DNA of 10,177 nt from Pseudomonadota bacterium (GTDB lineage: Bacteria > Pseudomonadota > Alphaproteobacteria > Ferrovibrionales > Ferrovibrionaceae): positions 1-10,177 of the forward strand of contig JAEYSS010000103.1 of NCBI GenBank assembly GCA_023434425.1, written 5' to 3'. Positions within the stretch are counted from its first letter, which is position 1. Every line of letters begins with the position of its first letter. The notes under the pieces were generated by a model. The model was not told where the DNA came from. It saw nothing but the letters and a program-made list of their open reading frames with translations, and made no database searches. Of the stretch, positions 5,959-10,177 are shown piece after piece. The position numbers and the translations under genes were made by a program.

Positions 5959-6008
5959 GCTGCTTCGCAATGAGGAGGTCAGGGGTTCGATTCCCCTCGG
6001 CTCCACCA
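5959..6008 (+). other. 3' half of tRNA-Ala: integration (att) scar
   Basis: From 5964 the sequence follows the 3' half of a tRNA-Ala. The anticodon loop is TTCGCAA (5964-5970, anticodon CGC), AGGTC forms the variable region (5976-5980), a perfect 5-bp T stem AGGGG/CCCCT surrounds TTCGATT (5981-5997), and the acceptor strand CGGCTCC is followed by A and CCA (5998-6008). The anticodon stem is broken (GCTGC against TGAGG), and no D arm or 5' acceptor strand GGAGCCG exists upstream, so this is not a functional tRNA. A tRNA 3' end next to an integrase is the displaced half left by tRNA-targeted integration. The exact crossover is unknown; identity to the target probably starts within or just after the anticodon arm. 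Confidence 0.75.
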
Positions 6009-6017
6009 ATTTTCCGC

Positions 6018-6048
6018 AAAAAAAGACCCAGCTTTTGCCGGGTCTTTT
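6018..6048. terminator. Bidirectional intrinsic terminator
   Basis: GACCC (6025-6029) pairs with GGGTC (6040-6044), with an inner GC/GC pair around a TTTT loop. A run of seven As precedes the stem and four Ts follow it, so it works as a terminator in both directions. It would end the tRNA-Ala transcript from the left and the gdh transcript from the right, whose stop codon is at 6071. It probably belonged to the original tRNA locus. Confidence 0.85.
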
Positions 6049-6070
6049 GCATTTCAGGCCTGCTTGGTCT

Positions 6071-7366
6071 TCACGCCGTGAAGAACTGCTGCGTGCCATG
6101 GGCCTCGATGGCCTGGGCGAGGCGGCCGAGCGCATGCACATAGGCGGCGCTGCGCATCGGGATTTTGCGGTCCTGCGCCAGCTGCCAGATCGCGGTGCCT
6201 TCGGCTTCCATGATCGTCTTCAGCCGCGCATGCACCTCGTCCACCGGCCAGTAGTAGCCCTGGCGGTTCTGCACCCATTCGAAATAGGAGACGGTGACGC
6301 CGCCGGCATTGGCGAGGATGTCGGGCAGCACGACCACGCCGCGTTTCGCCAGCATGGCATCGGCCTCGGGCGTGATCGGGCCGTTGGCCAGTTCGAGCAC
6401 CAGCTTGGCCTTCACGGCATCGGCATTGTCGCGATGGATCAGATCCTCCATCGCCGCCGGCACCAGGATGTCGCAGTCGGTGCCGATCAGCGCCTCGGCC
6501 GGCAGCACTTTGGCGTCTTTCGCGGCCGCCAGTCCGGCCTGGCCGGTCACCGTGCCGTCCTGCTGCTTGGCGCGGATCAGCGCCGCGGCATCGAGGCCGC
6601 CCGGCGCCTGCAGGCAGCCATGCGAATCCGACACGGCGACGATGCGGTAGCCATCGCCGGCCATCAGCCGGGCGATATGCTGGCCGGCATTGCCGAAGCC
6701 CTGGATGGCGACACGCGCGCCCGGCTGCACGCCGAGTTCGCTGGCCAGCCGGCGCACCAGATAATAGCCGCCGCGCGCCGTGGCATCGTCGCGGCCGAGC
6801 GAGCCGCCGAGTGCGATCGGCTTGCCGGTGATCACCGCCGGCGTGGTGGCGCCGACGATCGAGGAATATTCATCGGCCATCCAGCCCATGATCATGGCAT
6901 TGGTATAGACATCGGGCGCCGGGATATCGCGATCGGGGCCGACGACGCGGGCAAAGGCCTGGATATAGGCGCGCGACAGCCGTTCCAGCTCGGCTTTCGA
7001 CAGCGCATGCGGATCGACGCGGATCGCGCCTTTGCCGCCGCCATAAGGCAGATTCATCACCGCGCATTTGAAGGTCATCCAGAAGGCGAGCGTCTCGACC
7101 TCGTCGGCACTGGACTCCGGGTGGAAGCGGATGCCGCCCTTGGTGGGGCCGCGCGTATCGTCGTAACGGCAGCGCCAGGCCATGAAGGATTTGCGCGAGC
7201 CATCGTCCATGCGGATCATCAGGCGCACCTGCATGGTCTCGCGCGGGAAGCGGAGTTTCTCCAGCACGTCGCCATCGATCCGAATATGGCGCGCGGCCTC
7301 GTCGAGGCGGGTCAGGGCATGACCGAGCATCGAGATCGGTTCAGTGGCAGCGGGTGCGACAGACAT
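6071..7366 (-). CDS. gdhA: Glutamate dehydrogenase (Glu/Leu/Phe/Val dehydrogenase family)
   Basis: The 431-residue enzyme interconverts L-glutamate and 2-oxoglutarate plus ammonia in the cytoplasm, linking nitrogen and central carbon metabolism. Family landmarks are complete: GPTKGGIRF with Lys76, TFKCAVMNLP with Lys100, PYGGGKGAI with catalytic Lys112, PAPDVYT with catalytic Asp152, the Rossmann glycine motif GFGNAG (223-228), and ANAGGVTVSYFEW with Ser360. An acidic Asp247 at the end of the second Rossmann strand suggests a preference for NAD over NADP. Lys76, Lys100 and Ser360 correspond to the glutamate side-chain pocket, arguing against a leucine or phenylalanine dehydrogenase, though specificity is not certain from sequence alone. 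The frame is open to 7501, but the first 45 residues lack family character and span an inverted repeat; the ATG at 7366 gives the normal length. It ends at a bidirectional terminator. Confidence 0.92.
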   Translation of the reverse strand: MSVAPAATEPISMLGHALTRLDEAARHIRIDGDVLEKLRFPRETMQVRLMIRMDDGSRKSFMAWRCRYDDTRGPTKGGIRFHPESSADEVETLAFWMTFKCAVMNLPYGGGKGAIRVDPHALSKAELERLSRAYIQAFARVVGPDRDIPAPDVYTNAMIMGWMADEYSSIVGATTPAVITGKPIALGGSLGRDDATARGGYYLVRRLASELGVQPGARVAIQGFGNAGQHIARLMAGDGYRIVAVSDSHGCLQAPGGLDAAALIRAKQQDGTVTGQAGLAAAKDAKVLPAEALIGTDCDILVPAAMEDLIHRDNADAVKAKLVLELANGPITPEADAMLAKRGVVVLPDILANAGGVTVSYFEWVQNRQGYYWPVDEVHARLKTIMEAEGTAIWQLAQDRKIPMRSAAYVHALGRLAQAIEAHGTQQFFTA

Positions 7367-7465
7367 GGCGAATTGTTTTCCGTTTTTTGGGATGGTGAGC
7401 GGTGCCAGCAACAGACACCTGAGGAACCCGTGACAGGGCGGACGGTGCGGGCGGGCGGCGGAAAA

Positions 7466-7496
7466 CCTCCGGGAAGGATTGATCCGTTTCCGGAGG
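7466..7496. repeat. Nested inverted repeat upstream of gdh
   Basis: CCTCCGG (7466-7472) and CCGGAGG (7490-7496) are perfect 7-bp arms, and the interior holds a second dyad GGAT-TG-ATCC (7477-7486). It lies 100 bases before the gdh ATG, in the 238-base gap after the sensor-kinase gene. It may be an operator or a leader hairpin. Apart from this and the hairpin at 7581-7603 I see nothing in the gap. Confidence 0.4.
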
Positions 7497-7580
7497 GACA
7501 CCAGGCAGCTTACGGAGCACCACGCGGGCGGTTCAAGGCAGAAGTTTCAACGGAAACAGGACAATTCGCCGCAGGCGAGT

Positions 7581-7603
7581 GGGGCGGCATCGCTTGGCGC
7601 CCC
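7581..7603 (-). terminator. GC-rich hairpin after the sensor-kinase gene
   Basis: GGGGCG (7581-7586) and CGCCCC (7598-7603) form a 6-bp stem starting one base beyond the kinase stop codon on the minus strand. No T-tract follows, so intrinsic termination would be weak; transcript-end protection is an alternative. Confidence 0.35.
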
Positions 7604-7604
7604 G

Positions 7605-8957
7605 TCAGCGCGCCGCGGGAGTCTGCGGAAATTCCAGCGTGGCCCGCGTACCGCCGAGATCCGCGCGGTCGAGCGTGAAACGGCCGCCATTAAGATCCGC
7701 GAGATCGCTCACGATCCCCAGCCCCAACCCCCAGCCGGCGACTTTTTCATCGAGCCGGACCCCGCGCTTCGACACGGTGGCGGCCTGTTCCGGCGTGAGA
7801 CCCGGGCCATCGTCTTCGATCGTCAGCGTGAGGCCGCCATGTTCGCTGCGCGCGGTGACGCGGATGGTGGCGTGGGCCCATTTCCAGGCATTCTCCAGCA
7901 GGTTGCCGACCATTTCCTGCAGATCCTCGCGCGAGCCGAGGAAAACGGCGTCGTCCGCGACATCGATTTGCGCCGCGATGCGGCGATCCGACTGGATACG
8001 CGCCAGCAGCTGGGCAATCTCCTCCACCACCGGACGAACCAGGCAGCGGCTGCCCAGGGCCCGGCCGGAGCCCGCGCCGGCGGCGGCGCGAGTCAGATGA
8101 TGCTCGATGAGCCGGGTCATGGCCTGCAACTGGACTTCGACCGCAGCGCGCTGGGGCGCGTTGTGCAATTCGGCCTGCAGAACCGCCAGAGGTGTCTTCA
8201 GACCGTGTGCCAGGTTGCCGACATGAGTGCGGGCCCGCTCGATCAGTTCGCTGTCGTGATCGAGCACCGCATTCATCGACCCGGCCAGCGGCGCGATCTC
8301 GCGGGGATAGTCGCTGCCGAGCCGCTGCAGGCTGCCGTCCTTGATGCCTAAAAGCTCATGGCTCAGCCGGCGCAGGGGCTGGAGCCCGTAACGAACCTGG
8401 ATGACGACAGCGATGGCCATGCCGGCAGCGAAGACCAGCAGGGCAGCGTAGAGCAGCCGGTTGAAATCCCTGATCCGGTCGTTCAGTTCGCGCAGATCGC
8501 CGGCGATGATCATATGCACCGGGCCGCTGCTGCCCGGCAGGCGCAGGTCGCGTTCCACCGCAAGCAGCGGTTCGCCCTTGGGGCCGGCAATCTCGCGGCG
8601 CTCTTCGGCACCGGCGACATGCACCGGCAGGGTGCTGTCCCACAGCGAGCGCGAGCGGATCAGCCGGCCGGAGGGCTCGGCGATCTGCCAGTACCAGCCG
8701 GAGAAGACCTGCTCGAAACGTGGATCGCCGAGCGAGCGGACCAGCGTGACACTGCCATCCGGCGCGGTCTCGGTCACCGCGATCATCGCCCGCAGCAATG
8801 CATCGAGCCGGTAGCTGAACTCCTGCACGGCGGACTGGCGAAAGGCCGCGGTCAGAACGACGCCACCGGCACCCAGCAGCAACAGCATCCAGACCAGCGC
8901 CGCCCCGATGAGGCGGAGGGTGAGCGAACTCCGCGGGCGCGGCGGCGCACCGGTCAT
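7605..8957 (-). CDS. PhoQ-like membrane sensor histidine kinase
   Basis: This 450-residue inner-membrane kinase autophosphorylates on His and passes the phosphate to the neighbouring response regulator. Transmembrane segments lie at about 13-37 and 167-188, bracketing a periplasmic sensor domain of about 130 residues. A HAMP-like linker (about 189-240) follows. The H box is GNLAHGLKTPLAVL with His251, whose HxLKTPLAVL form is that of PhoQ. The ATPase parts are the N box GNLLENAWKW (Asn356), the G1 box DDGPG (382-386) and the G2 box GWGLGLGI (408-415). Some residues near the dimer interface (MTRLIEHHLTRA) also follow PhoQ. The ATG at 8957 overlaps the regulator stop as ATGA; the open frame further upstream is the shadow of that gene. 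The stimulus cannot be read from the sequence, and divalent cations or envelope stress are only analogies. Confidence 0.9.
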   Translation of the reverse strand: MTGAPPRPRSSLTLRLIGAALVWMLLLLGAGGVVLTAAFRQSAVQEFSYRLDALLRAMIAVTETAPDGSVTLVRSLGDPRFEQVFSGWYWQIAEPSGRLIRSRSLWDSTLPVHVAGAEERREIAGPKGEPLLAVERDLRLPGSSGPVHMIIAGDLRELNDRIRDFNRLLYAALLVFAAGMAIAVVIQVRYGLQPLRRLSHELLGIKDGSLQRLGSDYPREIAPLAGSMNAVLDHDSELIERARTHVGNLAHGLKTPLAVLQAELHNAPQRAAVEVQLQAMTRLIEHHLTRAAAGAGSGRALGSRCLVRPVVEEIAQLLARIQSDRRIAAQIDVADDAVFLGSREDLQEMVGNLLENAWKWAHATIRVTARSEHGGLTLTIEDDGPGLTPEQAATVSKRGVRLDEKVAGWGLGLGIVSDLADLNGGRFTLDRADLGGTRATLEFPQTPAAR

Positions 8958-9622
8958 GCGTCCGCCTCGCCCGCCAAACGGTAGCCGAGGCCGCGCACGG
9001 TGTGAATCAGATCCGTCTTGAGTTTGCGGCGGATACGACCGATCAGAACTTCCAGCACATTGGAGTCGCTGTCGAAATGACGGTCGTAGACATGCTCCAT
9101 CAACTCGGTGCGGCTCACCACCGCGCCGGCATGATGCATGAGGTAGGACAGGATACGGAATTCCTGCGCCGTCAGCTGCAGCGGCACGCCATCGAGACTG
9201 AACCGGCCGGCCAGCGTGTCGAGGCGCAGCGGACCGCAGCTCAGCTCCGGCTGCGCATGGCCGGCGGCGCGGCGGATCAGCGCGCGCAGGCGGTAGACCA
9301 CCTCGTCCATCTCGAAGGGTTTGGTCATGTAATCGTCGGCGCCGGCCTGAAAGCCGGCCATCTTTTCCGACCAGCGGCTGCGTGCGGTGAGAATCAGCAC
9401 CGGCAGGGGACGGCCGGCGGCACGCCATCTCTGCAGGATGCTGACGCCGTCTATCTTCGGCAGGCCGAGATCAAGCACGGCGGCATCGTAGGGTTCGGTG
9501 TCGCCGAGATGCCAGCCCTCCTCGCCGTCATAGGCGACGTCGACCGCGAAGCCGGCCGCTTCGAGGGTCTGCTGCAGGCGCAGGGCCAGTACCGGTTCGT
9601 CTTCGACGACAAGTATTCTCAT
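8954..9622 (-). CDS. PhoP-like OmpR-family response regulator
   Basis: This 222-residue cytoplasmic transcription factor has a receiver domain at residues 1-115 with acidic pocket Glu7/Asp8, phospho-acceptor Asp51 in AVLDLGLP, Thr79 in ILTAR and Lys101 in MTKPF. A winged-helix OmpR/PhoB DNA-binding domain covers about 125-220, with LTAQEFRILSYL, a recognition helix region ending SNVLEVLIGRIRRKL and the terminal IHTVRGLGYRL wing. The RSRWSEKMAGFQAGADDYMTKPF stretch is close to PhoP and QseB-type regulators. Its ATG overlaps the PepSY gene stop and its stop overlaps the kinase start, each as ATGA, so the three proteins are made from one coupled transcript. It probably activates its own operon and perhaps the divergent gene at 10053; this is inferred from the layout. 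Confidence 0.93.
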   Translation of the reverse strand: MRILVVEDEPVLALRLQQTLEAAGFAVDVAYDGEEGWHLGDTEPYDAAVLDLGLPKIDGVSILQRWRAAGRPLPVLILTARSRWSEKMAGFQAGADDYMTKPFEMDEVVYRLRALIRRAAGHAQPELSCGPLRLDTLAGRFSLDGVPLQLTAQEFRILSYLMHHAGAVVSRTELMEHVYDRHFDSDSNVLEVLIGRIRRKLKTDLIHTVRGLGYRLAGEADA

Positions 9623-9942
9623 TTGCGGTCATCGCGATGGCTCGTCTCCAGCGGCAGGCCGCTGCGGGCGTCATAATAGACCTTCAGCAGCCGGCCTTCG
9701 ACCGTGAGCAGCTTGAGTTCGTAAACCATCCGGCCACCCCGCCGCTCCAGCTCGGCCTCGACCAGCTGGCCGCCATAGGCGGCTTCCGCCACCGTGAGAA
9801 TCTCTCGCAGCGGCTTGATCTCGCCGGCCTCGACGGCGCGCCGGGCGCGGTCGTGATCGTCGTCGCCGGCCTGCGCCACGGGCGCGGCGGCAAGCAGGAG
9901 GGTGAGCAAGGTCAGCGCTGCGTAGACTCTGCGGGATGTCAT
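9619..9942 (-). CDS. Exported PepSY-domain protein
   Basis: The 107-residue precursor has a signal peptide (about 1-25, hydrophobic YAALTLLTLLLAAAP, cleavage expected after AQA) and one PepSY domain: DRARRAVEAGEIKPLREIL, a helix AEAAYGGQLVEAELE, then strands MVYELKLLTVEGRLLKVYYDARSG. PepSY proteins are periplasmic and often sit with PhoPQ-type two-component genes, where they are proposed to modulate the sensor or envelope proteases. The start at ATG 9942 puts the hydrophobic core right after Arg-Arg. A GTG at 9984 would add 14 residues, but its GGAGG lies against the codon and is too close to work. It is the first gene of the operon and overlaps the regulator gene by four bases. Confidence 0.87.
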   Translation of the reverse strand: MTSRRVYAALTLLTLLLAAAPVAQAGDDDHDRARRAVEAGEIKPLREILTVAEAAYGGQLVEAELERRGGRMVYELKLLTVEGRLLKVYYDARSGLPLETSHRDDRK

Positions 9943-10017
9943 AGCGGCACGATATCCCCTGAAAGCTGAATGGTGGATGAACACCTCCGTCAGACCCGGT
10001 TCAGCAGACCTCTCCTA

Positions 10018-10040
10018 GTCTGGTCGCGTTCAACCCAGAC
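10018..10040. promoter_or_regulatory. Inverted repeat in the divergent promoter region
   Basis: GTCTGG (10018-10023) and CCAGAC (10035-10040) form a 6-bp dyad with an 11-base spacer, immediately before the Shine-Dalgarno of the gene starting at 10053. The 110-base gap between the two divergent genes must hold both promoters. A PhoP-box-like TTTA direct repeat is not visible. The dyad could be an operator or a leader hairpin. Confidence 0.3.
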
Positions 10041-10052
10041 CGGAGATCGCAC

Positions 10053-10177
10053 ATGCTGCGCAAGATGTTGTTCCAGGGCCTGTTCGCCGCCGCCGTGATT
10101 GCCGGCGGTGCGGCTCTTTACGCCACCACCACCACGGCCGAGCCGGCGCAGGTCGCCCAGGCCGACACCGCTCCCGC
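10053..10177 (+). CDS. N-terminus of an exported protein, cut by window end
   Basis: An ATG at 10053 is preceded by GGAG at 10042-10045 (seven-base spacing), and 41 codons are in view. The start MLRKMLFQGLFAAAVIAGGAALY has two positive charges and a hydrophobic stretch of about 17 residues, then a Thr/Ala/Pro-rich segment with possible cleavage sites at TAEPAQ or VAQA. It is either a secreted protein or one anchored by its N-terminus. The domain that would identify it lies outside the window. Divergence from the PepSY/two-component operon suggests, without proving, shared regulation. Confidence 0.75.
   Translation, partial: MLRKMLFQGLFAAAVIAGGAALYATTTTAEPAQVAQADTAP

Noticed and set aside
5959..6008. 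Functional tRNA-Ala
   Set aside because: The T arm and acceptor 3' strand are perfect, but the anticodon stem does not pair and there is no D arm or 5' acceptor strand upstream.
5930..7678. 582-codon open frame on the plus strand
   Set aside because: It runs antisense to glutamate dehydrogenase, is rich in His, Arg and Gly as expected of a complementary frame in GC-rich DNA, and has no recognisable domain.
7479..8984. Two long plus-strand frames over the sensor-kinase gene
   Set aside because: They are antisense to a complete histidine kinase with all motifs and show only low-complexity Arg/Gln/Ala-rich sequence.
9002..9969. Plus-strand frames over the regulator and PepSY genes
   Set aside because: They mirror the real minus-strand genes and have no domain or ribosome binding site.

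Overview
The window reads as high-GC alphaproteobacterial DNA, perhaps of Rhodospirillales type, carrying a mobile or defence island fused to core chromosome. The evidence is the PepSY/PhoP/PhoQ-like operon, a glutamate dehydrogenase of the NAD-type and the codon style of the right half. No taxonomic marker gene is present, so the assignment is an inference.

Left part (1 to about 6008) is accessory DNA. It opens with the last 76 residues of a DUF1524 (HNH-type) protein, the family of GmrSD-like type IV restriction enzymes. A convergent XRE repressor follows, with three similar 13-bp dyads upstream of its start. Diverging from it is a translationally coupled pair of exported proteins: a short, apparently truncated ClpP/crotonase-like protein and a dienelactone-hydrolase-like alpha/beta hydrolase. 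On the minus strand lie, in transcription order, a P4-type tyrosine integrase, a four-cysteine small protein, and kwaA-kwaB, which form a Kiwa anti-phage system (a four-helix membrane protein plus a DUF4868 protein). This stretch is visibly more AT-rich than the rest.

The boundary lies at about 5960-6008, where the 3' half of a tRNA-Ala (anticodon loop to CCA, no 5' half) sits between the integrase and the core genes. This is the footprint of integration into a tRNA gene, and the intact tRNA should lie to the left, outside the window. A bidirectional terminator at 6018-6048 follows it.

Right part (6071 to 10177) is core-like. It contains a glutamate dehydrogenase gene and an operon, with both junctions overlapping as ATGA, that encodes an exported PepSY protein, a PhoP-like response regulator and a PhoQ-like sensor kinase. 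A divergent exported protein gene is cut by the window end.

The most interesting content is the tRNA-Ala-linked island combining Kiwa and a probable GmrSD-type enzyme, together with the unexplained exported hydrolase pair controlled by a repressor with a triple operator. Kiwa itself is an already described system.
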